From the NCBI GenBank assembly GCA_016888885.1, contig CP069437.1:2294001-2358000 (forward strand): a DNA stretch of 64,000 nucleotides, read 5' to 3'. Both the position numbers and the translations under genes were made by a program. Below are positions 54,759 to 62,791 of this stretch, in pieces. The stretch comes from Faucicola sp902506215. GTDB taxonomy: Bacteria; Pseudomonadota; Gammaproteobacteria; Pseudomonadales; Moraxellaceae. Positions within the stretch are counted from its first letter, which is position 1. Each line of letters starts with the position of its first letter. Under the pieces are notes generated by a model, which was not told the DNA's origin, made no database searches, and was given only the letters and a program-made list of their open reading frames with translations.

Positions 54759-55529
54759 ATGTCTATCACTCAAAATTTCACAAATCAAGCAAATCCAGCC
54801 ATTCCACTCAATATCGTTGCGGTATCAGGTGGGCTCAACACGCCATCCAAAACCGAAAGTCTGGTGCAAAATATTGTAGATGAGTTGGCACAAGCCACAC
54901 CCATCAATGTACATTTTATCAAACTTAGTGAAATCGGGCCTTTACTCAGTGGGGCGATTTATCGTAACCAACTGCCAGAGCGAGTACAAAACGACTTGGC
55001 AGCGATTGAGGCGGCAGACGCCTTGATTGTAGGAACGCCAGTGTATCGCGCGTCTTTTACCGGATTGTTTAAACACTTATTTGACTTTGTGGAGCAGACC
55101 GCGCTCGTGGATGTGCCAGTATTATTGGCAGCGTCGGGCGGTAGCGAGCGTCATGCACTGGTACTAGAGCACCAACTTCGCCCATTGTTTAGTTTTTTTC
55201 AAGCCCAGACATTGCCTATTGGCGTGTATGCGACGGATAAAGACTTTACCCCAGAATACACTGTCTCAAGCCAACAGTTGCGTGACCGTATCGTGTTAGC
55301 GGTGGCACGCGCGTTGCCGATACTTGAATGGGCACCCGCCAAAGGCAGACGCGCCCAAGCCATTAAAGAAAAATCGGCGCAAGCCAATCAGCAGTTAGGC
55401 ATTAATAAACAAGTCGAACAAGCCGAAATATTACCCTCTGTGGCAGTGCCAGACTTATCAACCGCCGAAGCCAGATTACACCCGCAAACTGTTCAATCAC
55501 AGCCTAAAACCCATCCATCTGTCGCTTGA
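54759..55529 (+). CDS. NADPH-dependent FMN reductase (SsuE/MsuE-like)
   Basis: A 256-residue flavodoxin-fold reductase supplying FMNH2 to alkanesulfonate monooxygenase. The phosphate-binding loop lies in VAVSGGLNTPSKTESLV, and the GTPVYRASFTGLFKHLFDFV segment is the flavin-contact and dimer region of the SsuE/MsuE family. About 70 C-terminal residues beyond the core (from WAPAKGRRAQ) are polar and probably disordered, so the protein is longer than the usual 185 residues. It shares its genomic block with ssuD and the CysB-like regulator. Confidence 0.88.
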   Translation: MSITQNFTNQANPAIPLNIVAVSGGLNTPSKTESLVQNIVDELAQATPINVHFIKLSEIGPLLSGAIYRNQLPERVQNDLAAIEAADALIVGTPVYRASFTGLFKHLFDFVEQTALVDVPVLLAASGGSERHALVLEHQLRPLFSFFQAQTLPIGVYATDKDFTPEYTVSSQQLRDRIVLAVARALPILEWAPAKGRRAQAIKEKSAQANQQLGINKQVEQAEILPSVAVPDLSTAEARLHPQTVQSQPKTHPSVA

Positions 55530-55746
55530 TTTGCGGATGCCTTGGTGAATATTGGCTGACCTGACAAGGGCAGTCATTGTCAATATCACCGAGCGATCAA
55601 CGGCTTAGTTTTATTCAAAATATTTTATTTTTATCATTGCTATATGTAATTTTGGAATATTAATTTGTTTGATGGGTGTTTGTTGTCCTAGTCTACTCGG
55701 CTTACACTAATTTGATTGATTATCGGATTATTTGGGCGAACAGACT

Positions 55747-56673
55747 ATGAATTTTCAACAACTTCGTATTATTCGAGAAACGGTACGCTGTGACTATAAT
55801 TTGACCGAAGTGGGCAATGCATTATTTACCTCACAATCGGGTGTATCCAAACATATCAAAGACTTAGAAGATGAGCTTGGGGTAGGGCTGTTTGTGCGTA
55901 AGGGTAAACGGCTATTAGGTTTGACCGAACCGGGTAAAGAGTTATTGGTCATTGTAGAGCGGATGCTACATGATGCCAGCAATATCAAAACCTTGGCTGA
56001 ACAATATACCAGCCAAGATAAAGGCGAATTGACCATCGCGGCCACCCATACCCAATCTCGTTATATTTTGCCACCCGTTGTGCAAGCGTTTAAACAGCTT
56101 TTTCCTAAGGTGCATTTGCGCTTGCTACAAGCCGCGCCGCAAGAAATTGCGGCAATGCTACTTGATGGACGAGCGGATATTGGCATTGCCACCGAAGCCT
56201 TGTCAAGCTATAGCAAGCTTGTGACTTTTTCTTATTATCACTGGTATCATGCGATTGTGGTGCCGCCCAATCACCCGTTGACCCAGCTTGAACAGGTAAC
56301 GCTTGCCGACATAGCCCACTATCCGATTATCACTTACATTAGTGGTCATACCGGGCGAACGATGATTGATGAAGCATTTGCCAAAGCAGAACTACAGCCT
56401 GATATCGTGATGACGGCCTTGGATTCTGATGTGATAAAAACCTATGTGGAGTTCGGCATGGGCATTGGTATCATCGCGGATATGGCGTTCAATCCCAATA
56501 AAGACACCCAGTTAACATTACTCAGTTGCGAGCCACTATTTCATCAAAATACCACCTTGCTAGCAGTGCGACAAGGGCATTTTTTACGGGGATTTGGCTA
56601 TCAGTTTTTAGCCTTGTGTAACCCTACGTTAACCCAAGCAACAATGCATGATGCCATACAACCTAGCAGCTAA
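55747..56673 (+). CDS. CysB/Cbl-type LysR regulator of sulfur assimilation
   Basis: A 308-residue LysR regulator of the CysB branch. The N-terminus MNFQQLRIIRETVRCDYNLT is characteristic, as is the HTH with SQSGVSKHIKDLEDELGV and LFVRKGKRLLGLTEPG. The effector domain begins near GELTIAATHTQSRYILPPV, the CysB block that binds sulfate, thiosulfate or N-acetylserine analogues. The ATG at 55747 is chosen over an upstream TTG at 55732. Its location between the FMN reductase and ssuD, and the shared elements at 47760 and 51029, suggest that it activates the sulfonate genes when sulfate is limiting. Confidence 0.9.
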   Translation: MNFQQLRIIRETVRCDYNLTEVGNALFTSQSGVSKHIKDLEDELGVGLFVRKGKRLLGLTEPGKELLVIVERMLHDASNIKTLAEQYTSQDKGELTIAATHTQSRYILPPVVQAFKQLFPKVHLRLLQAAPQEIAAMLLDGRADIGIATEALSSYSKLVTFSYYHWYHAIVVPPNHPLTQLEQVTLADIAHYPIITYISGHTGRTMIDEAFAKAELQPDIVMTALDSDVIKTYVEFGMGIGIIADMAFNPNKDTQLTLLSCEPLFHQNTTLLAVRQGHFLRGFGYQFLALCNPTLTQATMHDAIQPSS

Positions 56674-56674
56674 C

Positions 56675-56706
56675 GCTAAATCCTGATAATGCTAAATCCT
56701 GATAAG
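56675..56706 (+). repeat. 16-bp tandem duplication in the CysB-like to ssuD gap
   Basis: GCTAAATCCTGATAAT is followed directly by GCTAAATCCTGATAAG. The remaining DNA to 57066 contains no convincing gene; a 107-codon reading frame there looks fortuitous. Confidence 0.65.
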
Positions 56707-57066
56707 CAAGGTTGCAAAACTTATCGTCTGTTACATCCGATGTAATACGCATCAGACTCGCTTGCTGTCTCGCTTACTGTGCTATTTTTAAGATTTGGGC
56801 TTGTTTATCTGCTGTTGATATCAATTCGTTTGACGATAAAACGCTTTATGGTGAAAACTGTAAAGCGTTTTTTGATGTCATTGCTTTAGCGATTAAATTG
56901 ATAGGGTTAGCAGCAAAACTATTAAGTAGTTTTTGTGCTAACCAAAGCAGTTTTTGTTATTTTTTATTGAGCGATATTTGCTTTAAGCTTATGGCTACCG
57001 ATAAAACGCCCATGACAAAAGGCGAGTTATCTTAATCAATTTTTGAGCTTACAAGCAGGGGTTACG

Positions 57067-58275
57067 ATGAAAATTTTTTGGTTTATACCGACACATGGCG
57101 ACAGTCGTTATTTAGGCACGAGTAAAGGGGCAAGAACCGTTGACCATGCCTATATGAAGCAAATTGCAGTGGCAGCCGATAACCTTGGCTATGAGGGCGT
57201 GTTGATTCCGACAGGTCGCTCATGTGAAGACCCTTGGCTGGTCGCCGCTAGTCTCATTGATGCGACCACTCGCTTAAAATTTTTGGTGGCATTACGCCCT
57301 GGGGTGACGACACCCGCGCTTGCCGCTCGTATGACAGGCACCTTTGATCGATTATCAAATGGTCGATTACTGCTTAATCTGGTCACAGGCGGTGATGAAC
57401 AAGAGCTTAAAGGCGATGGCATCTTTGAAGACCACGCCACGCGTTATCAGACAGCCAGTGAATACACCACGATTTGGCGAGAGATTTTAACCCGCTCGCA
57501 CACAGGCGAATCCTTTACTTTTAACGGTGAACGCTTGCAAGTCGAAGATGCCAAATTGCTGTACCCCCCTCTACAACAGCCGTATCCGCCCTTGTGGTTT
57601 GGGGGTTCATCTGAGGCGGCGCAAACACTGGCTGCCGAACAGGTTGACAGTTATTTGACGTGGGGTGAGCCGCCTGCCGCCGTCAAAGAGAAGATTGAGC
57701 AGCTTAAAACCAAAGCCGCTGCCAAAGGTCGCACATTAAGCTATGGTATTCGTCTGCACGTGATTGTGCGCGAAACCAATGAAGCCGCTTGGCAAGCCGC
57801 TGATGAATTATTGAGTCATGTCACTGACGACACCATTGCCGCTGCCCAAGCCAAATTTGCCCAAATGGACTCGGTGGGACAACAACGTATGGCAGCCTTG
57901 CATGGCGGTCGCCGTGATAACTTAGAAATTTCGCCCAACTTATGGGCAGGGATTGGACTGGTACGAGGTGGCGCAGGGACGGCACTGGTGGGCGACCCAC
58001 AAACTGTTGCCGCGCGTATTCAAGAGTATGCCGATTTGGGCATTGATAACTTTATTTTTTCAGGCTATCCACACTTGGAAGAAGCGTATCGGTTTGCTGA
58101 ATTGGTTTTCCCATTATTACCGATTGACACCCAAAACACCTTGGTCAAGCCAAATTTGACAGGACCGTTTGGTGAAATTGTCGCTAACAACTATGCACCA
58201 CCGCAACAAACCCGTGACACGGCAACCCCAAAAACACCTACCACTGCCGCACCCAAACACGCCATTGCCTCTTAA
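57067..58275 (+). CDS. ssuD: FMNH2-dependent alkanesulfonate monooxygenase
   Basis: A 402-residue luciferase-fold monooxygenase that cleaves alkanesulfonates to aldehyde and sulfite using FMNH2 from the reductase. The start MKIFWFIPTHGDSRYLGTS and the segments GYEGVLIPTGRSCEDPW, FLVALRPGVTTPALAARM and LLLNLVTGGDEQELKGDG are diagnostic of SsuD. The ATG at 57067 follows a GCAGGGG ribosome binding site; the upstream TTG at 57043 is not needed. A Pro/Thr-rich C-terminal tail of about 30 residues extends beyond the fold. It completes a sulfonate pathway with ssuACB and the reductase. Confidence 0.94.
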   Translation: MKIFWFIPTHGDSRYLGTSKGARTVDHAYMKQIAVAADNLGYEGVLIPTGRSCEDPWLVAASLIDATTRLKFLVALRPGVTTPALAARMTGTFDRLSNGRLLLNLVTGGDEQELKGDGIFEDHATRYQTASEYTTIWREILTRSHTGESFTFNGERLQVEDAKLLYPPLQQPYPPLWFGGSSEAAQTLAAEQVDSYLTWGEPPAAVKEKIEQLKTKAAAKGRTLSYGIRLHVIVRETNEAAWQAADELLSHVTDDTIAAAQAKFAQMDSVGQQRMAALHGGRRDNLEISPNLWAGIGLVRGGAGTALVGDPQTVAARIQEYADLGIDNFIFSGYPHLEEAYRFAELVFPLLPIDTQNTLVKPNLTGPFGEIVANNYAPPQQTRDTATPKTPTTAAPKHAIAS

Positions 58276-58844
58276 ACTCAGCTTAAAGACATATTAAATT
58301 ATCGTGATAAAACGTGCTAACTAAGGCACGTTTTGCGCTTTGTCTATACCTATCTATATCTATCATCCGACAGAGTACGCGGAATCTACCCTAGCCATGA
58401 TAAACATCTTTTAACTGATAAATCTTTTAAATGATAAACATTTTTTTTAAAAGTGGTAGCCAGTTATGTGGTGAGATCAGACTAGCAAGCTACTTTGCCA
58501 AAGTTAATCATCAAAGTGTCAATATCCCAACTTGTTTTAGCAAATGCAAAGCAGGAAAAACGACTTCTCTATAAATGGGTTGCATTCGCAATTTGAATAA
58601 ACTATTCATAGTAATGAAAATTTTTTAAATTAATATTGTTAGTTTTGCAGTTTGTAGTATGTCATTTTTTAATCAATAGTTTAGTTATGTAATTTTATGG
58701 GTGATAAAAGTTATTTTAGCGCTTTTTACTTTTTACGGCTTATATAATAAAAAGGATTTAAATTTTAAATAATAAAACAATGTGATAAATAAATTTAAAT
58801 CATGCACGTCAATTAATGATCAACTAACTATAAGGGCAATAAAT
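58276..58844 (+). other. 569-bp intergenic region with a terminator at its start
   Basis: AAAACGTGC and GCACGTTTT (58309-58317, 58326-58334) make a perfect 9-bp stem shortly after ssuD and probably end that transcript. The rest is AT-rich without a visible gene. The promoter of the next gene should be in the last 150 bp, but no box was fixed. Confidence 0.6.
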
Positions 58845-59414
58845 ATGACAACTGAAAACAACGAAAAACTTTCTTTATTAGATGATGTGGCATTAAAAGC
58901 CCAAATGCTCATGGCAAACCTAAAAGAGGGCGCTAATGATGGCTATGACCATTCTGTGACCAGCGCCGGTGAAAAGGGCTTAAAATCAGGCAAAGTGTCC
59001 GAACTCACCGCCATCGCTCCCTTAACCAAAGATGGGGCGGCTCGTATCAAGCGAATTTTAGAAATCACCAAAGGCAATCTTGCAGGGGCAACTAATGTAG
59101 GAACCTTGCATGATTTGCGTTTGGTGTTTTTAGACAATGACACCAAGCTACTGTTTTGTACTGCTTATGATGGGGATTGGGACGCCTACATTAATGACTT
59201 TGCTACCAAAATTCCAGAACTCATGGACTTAATTTTTGGCAATGTAGAGGGTTGGCCTGGGATTAAAAGCCCGACTGTCAAGCAATTCATCCTTGACCAT
59301 CAGATTACCGCTACCGGTTGGTATGTGGGTGTACCGCATCTGACGGTTCGTGATATTGCGCGTAATGACAAAATCGTGCGTGGCATTAATAAAGCCATTG
59401 AACAAGCCCAATAA
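58845..59414 (+). CDS. Conserved protein of unknown function next to the DyP peroxidase
   Basis: A 189-residue soluble protein; ATG at 58845 after TAAGGGCAATAA. No signal peptide or membrane segment is seen. The middle reads GTLHDLRLVFLDNDTKLLF then CTAYDGDWDAYINDF, and later NVEGWPGIKSP and WYVGVPHLTVRDIARND. The alternating strands and the GDWDAYINDF block suggest a ferredoxin-like domain of the kind found in DyP-type peroxidases, but no heme ligand can be assigned. It precedes the DyP gene in the same direction with a 211-bp gap. A role together with the peroxidase is suggested by position only. Confidence 0.75.
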   Translation: MTTENNEKLSLLDDVALKAQMLMANLKEGANDGYDHSVTSAGEKGLKSGKVSELTAIAPLTKDGAARIKRILEITKGNLAGATNVGTLHDLRLVFLDNDTKLLFCTAYDGDWDAYINDFATKIPELMDLIFGNVEGWPGIKSPTVKQFILDHQITATGWYVGVPHLTVRDIARNDKIVRGINKAIEQAQ

Positions 59415-59625
59415 GCCCGCTTAGAATCTGTATTCACCATATCACGTTTATCGTACTATTATAAGGGTACTATTCTAAGGGTACTCTGAACGGGCAAGCT
59501 TTAGGTTAAAATTTCGATAAAAAAGCCATTTGTTGCGTGATTTTTATCACAAGCGATATTTAGCGTGGTGTATGGTGAGCAGGTTCTTAGCATCAAATTT
59601 TTGAAATTCTCTGCTAGGAACGACC

Positions 59626-61215
59626 ATGAATAACGACAACCCAGCGAATGAAAGCCTACTTGGCAAACTAAAAACCCATCTACAAGATGGTATCGAGCAT
59701 GGCATAGAGGCCATTAAAGACAAATTTGAACACAGCGATACACCCACTGAAAAAGGCAGTGTCAAAGAACGGGTACACGAAGCCAAACAAAAGATCAGCA
59801 CGCAGCTGCACAGCGTCACCACACGGGCAACGAACGCTATCTATCCCAATATCGCAACGATGGAACTTGAGGATATTCAAGCTATCATTTTGCATGACCG
59901 CCCTGCGCCTTACTATGGCACGCTTGTCGCGCTAAAAGTCAATGACAGCAATGCGGGTCGTGAATTACTAAAAGCGGTATTACCAAACGTCACAGGCTCA
60001 AAAAATTTCCAAAAAGACATGGATGCCAATTTGACCATTGTGATGACGTATGAGGGGCTAAAAGCTTTAGGCTTACCGCAAAGTTCGCTTGATTCTTTCC
60101 CAGAAAATTTCAAAACGGGTATGGCGGGTCGCTCCGATATCTTGGGTGACAAAGGCGATAATGACCCTAGTAACTGGCTTGCGCCATTTGGTGATAAAGG
60201 CGATATTCATATTTGCGGCGCGGTGATTGCCGATAGCCAAGAAAAATGGCAAGCCAAACTTGCCGAACTTAAACAGGCGTTTGCCCCTTATCTAGATGCC
60301 AGCCGTAACGCCATCGAAATCTTAGTGGAACATGATTTTGGCGCAGATGGTGACGTCAAAAATGTGTTTGGTTATCGCGATGGCATCAGTAACCCAGAAG
60401 TTGATGGCAGTGGTATCACCCTTGAAAACAACACCGAACGCCCGATTGCGGCGGGTGAATTTGTGTTAGGTTATAAAGGTGAAGCGGGCGTGGTACCCCC
60501 CATGCCACAGCCTGAAGTATTGGGCAAAAACGGCTCGTTTATGGTACTGCGAAAATACCGCAGTAATGTGGCTGACTTTCACCGCTATTGCCTAGAACAA
60601 AGCGACAATGACCCAGCTAAAGCCGATAAACTGGGGGCAAAAATGTTCGGTCGCTGGCGTTCGGGTGCCCCTATCACCCTAAGCCCAGACCATGATGATG
60701 AAGCCCTCGGCAAAGACAATGTAGCAAACAATAAATTTGACTACACGGACGACCCCTATGGCAAAGGCTGCCCGTTTGGTGCCCATGCTCGCCGTATGAA
60801 CCCCCGCAATACCAAAGACTTTATTCTAAGCGATGTGCGTCTTCACCGTATCATCCGCCGTAGTGTATCGTATGGCGATATCGTGCCGCCCAATGTGACC
60901 CAAGACGACGGTCAAGACCGGGGTTTATTTTTTATCGGTATCAACGCGCATGCCATGGACACGCTTGAGTTTTTGCAAAGCCAATGGATTAATGACGGTA
61001 ACTTTATGAACCTTGGGGAAGAACGTGACCCAATGCTAGGCGTACACGCAGGTAGTGACGCTGATAGCGATGTATTCACCGTACCCGATGAGCCAATTCG
61101 TAAGCGTCATACCAATATTTTGCAATTTAATACCTTACAAGGCGGTGAATATCTTTTTGTACCGAGCTTGTCGGCACTTAAATGGATTAGTGAGCTTAAC
61201 GAAAATTCATATTAG
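59626..61215 (+). CDS. DyP-type heme peroxidase
   Basis: A 529-residue dye-decolorising peroxidase. The defining GxxDG motif is GYRDG (249-253, in VFGYRDGISNPEVDG), with the catalytic Asp. The heme-pocket block CPFGAHARRMNPRN (H387) and the C-terminal FIGINAHAMDTLEFLQSQW are typical. The first 75 residues are charged and helical, with no export signal, so it is cytoplasmic. It uses hydrogen peroxide to oxidise organic substrates, which cannot be named here. A 116-bp repeat element follows the stop, then a catalase-like gene, giving a small peroxide-related cluster. Confidence 0.9.
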   Translation: MNNDNPANESLLGKLKTHLQDGIEHGIEAIKDKFEHSDTPTEKGSVKERVHEAKQKISTQLHSVTTRATNAIYPNIATMELEDIQAIILHDRPAPYYGTLVALKVNDSNAGRELLKAVLPNVTGSKNFQKDMDANLTIVMTYEGLKALGLPQSSLDSFPENFKTGMAGRSDILGDKGDNDPSNWLAPFGDKGDIHICGAVIADSQEKWQAKLAELKQAFAPYLDASRNAIEILVEHDFGADGDVKNVFGYRDGISNPEVDGSGITLENNTERPIAAGEFVLGYKGEAGVVPPMPQPEVLGKNGSFMVLRKYRSNVADFHRYCLEQSDNDPAKADKLGAKMFGRWRSGAPITLSPDHDDEALGKDNVANNKFDYTDDPYGKGCPFGAHARRMNPRNTKDFILSDVRLHRIIRRSVSYGDIVPPNVTQDDGQDRGLFFIGINAHAMDTLEFLQSQWINDGNFMNLGEERDPMLGVHAGSDADSDVFTVPDEPIRKRHTNILQFNTLQGGEYLFVPSLSALKWISELNENSY

Positions 61216-61226
61216 CGTAAAACCAA

Positions 61227-61342
61227 TACCAAACCCAATAGTTAAAGTCTTGCTTGTGTAGGACGCATATGATGCACCGCTGGCTATATCTCGCCAAAAA
61301 TGGTGCGTAAAACGCACCTTATTATATTTTTTGGGTTTGGTA
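61227..61342. repeat. 116-bp palindromic-ended repeat (MITE-like), copy 2
   Basis: Same element as 34676-34791, with TACCAAACCCAA and TTGGGTTTGGTA ends; one base difference was seen (GCATATGATG here, GCATACGATG there). It lies 11 bp after the DyP stop and before the catalase-like gene, so it may affect transcription between them. Confidence 0.9.
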
Positions 61343-61416
61343 TAAATAAAAAAAGGTTAGGCGGTTTTAGTACCGCTAACCTTATAAAATAATGAAAATA
61401 AAAAAGGACAATCATC

Positions 61417-62571
61417 ATGTTAAATAAATTATTCGGTCGTCGTTATGCCAAGTTTGATCCAGCCATCGACCAGCTTACCAGCGACGATGAAAAAGCCATC
61501 GACCAAATCACCGCAGATATTCGTGACTATATCGGCAAATCAGACACGGTTAGCAAAATCAACTATCACACCCGAGATGCCCACGCCAAAGGCTACTGTG
61601 CGTTAAAAGCCAACTTTGAGATTTTACCAAAACTGCCTAAAGAATACGCCCAAGGTATCTATGCCAAACCCGCTCGCCATGAAGCGGTGATTCGTTTTTC
61701 TAACGGTTCATCTCGTGTGGCTGCCGACAACAAGTTGGGACTTTCTCAAGGGTTGGCGATTAAAGTCTTTGGTGTCAAAGGCGACAAATTACTGCCAGAT
61801 GAGCCAGATAGCCCAAACTTTGACTACAATCTGATTAATTTTCCTATTTTCTTTTGTAATACTATCCAAGACTATAGTTATATTTCACGGCTATTTTTGC
61901 AATTAAATGATTATTTTGCCAAAGGCGCAAAAGGTCAAGCCAAATTTGCTTTTGACTGGCTTACCCAATACGGCAAAAAACTACCAACCAAAGAATCGCT
62001 CAAGACTTTTAGGGCTTTTAGTAAATTTAAAACCATCAAACCGCAAAATACCTTGTTATACAGTTTTTATTCACAAGGGGCAGTGCGTCATGGCGACTAT
62101 ATGGCAAAAATCCGTGTCGCGCCGACCAAAGCGTCACAAGCCAAAATCAAACGCCGTGACCTAGATGTCAACGCTACTAACGAGGCGATTCGTCCTCTGA
62201 TTTTACAAGAAATCCGTGAGCATGATTATGAGTTTGATGTGCAAATCCAGCTGTGCCGTAACTTAAAAGACCAACCCATCAATGACTTGACCAAAGAATG
62301 GGATGAAAAAGACGCGCCATTTGTCACAGTGGCAAAACTTACCATCCCTTGCCAAGATGTGCCGGATGACGGCAACTTTGACATCATGGAACACTTGTCA
62401 TTTACCCCGTTTCGTTGTATTGAAGCCAACCGTCCGATTGGTAATTTGCAACACGCGCGACTGCGTGCTTATCAAACCGCCTCAACCACGCGTCATCGTT
62501 TAAATCATAAAAAACGTGCCGAGCCAACCAACCTAAAACAGGCATTTGATAAAGATTTTTATACCCTTTAA
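61417..62571 (+). CDS. Catalase-like heme protein
   Basis: A 384-residue member of the catalase-related (SrpA-like) group. The distal His is H56 in RDAHAKGYCALKANFEI, a substrate-channel region follows in RFSNGSSRVAADNKLGLSQGLAIKVFGV, and a proximal heme Tyr (Y352) lies in ARLRAYQTASTTRH. It is shorter than typical catalase, having only the beta-barrel core. Such proteins often act as heme peroxidases or oxygenases rather than true catalases. AAAAAAGGACAATC precedes the ATG. No export signal is seen. Confidence 0.85.
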   Translation: MLNKLFGRRYAKFDPAIDQLTSDDEKAIDQITADIRDYIGKSDTVSKINYHTRDAHAKGYCALKANFEILPKLPKEYAQGIYAKPARHEAVIRFSNGSSRVAADNKLGLSQGLAIKVFGVKGDKLLPDEPDSPNFDYNLINFPIFFCNTIQDYSYISRLFLQLNDYFAKGAKGQAKFAFDWLTQYGKKLPTKESLKTFRAFSKFKTIKPQNTLLYSFYSQGAVRHGDYMAKIRVAPTKASQAKIKRRDLDVNATNEAIRPLILQEIREHDYEFDVQIQLCRNLKDQPINDLTKEWDEKDAPFVTVAKLTIPCQDVPDDGNFDIMEHLSFTPFRCIEANRPIGNLQHARLRAYQTASTTRHRLNHKKRAEPTNLKQAFDKDFYTL

Positions 62572-62668
62572 ATTTGGCAAAAAATCAGTAGCGGGGCGGT
62601 TAGGGGCATTGTTTGGGGTAAGATTTCACCCATTGGGTGAAAAACTACATCGCCCTCAATCATTCAAC

Positions 62669-62706
62669 AACCGTTAGCCTGTGACTGGGCTAACGGTTTT
62701 TTTCTT
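62669..62706 (+). terminator. Terminator after the catalase-like gene
   Basis: AACCGTTAGCC and GGCTAACGGTT form an 11-bp perfect stem around TGTGACTG, followed by a long T run. Confidence 0.9.
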
Positions 62707-62791
62707 TTAATCTAATCAAAAATAGTCGACAGCAAATACGATAATACCAAAAATAAAGTTGCGTATTTGCCAATCAATCTAGGAGTATTGT

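Noticed and set aside
56712..57035. 107-codon frame between the CysB-like gene and ssuD
   Set aside because: Cys/Ser-rich composition without a domain, no ribosome binding site, and it fills an intergenic region; judged fortuitous.
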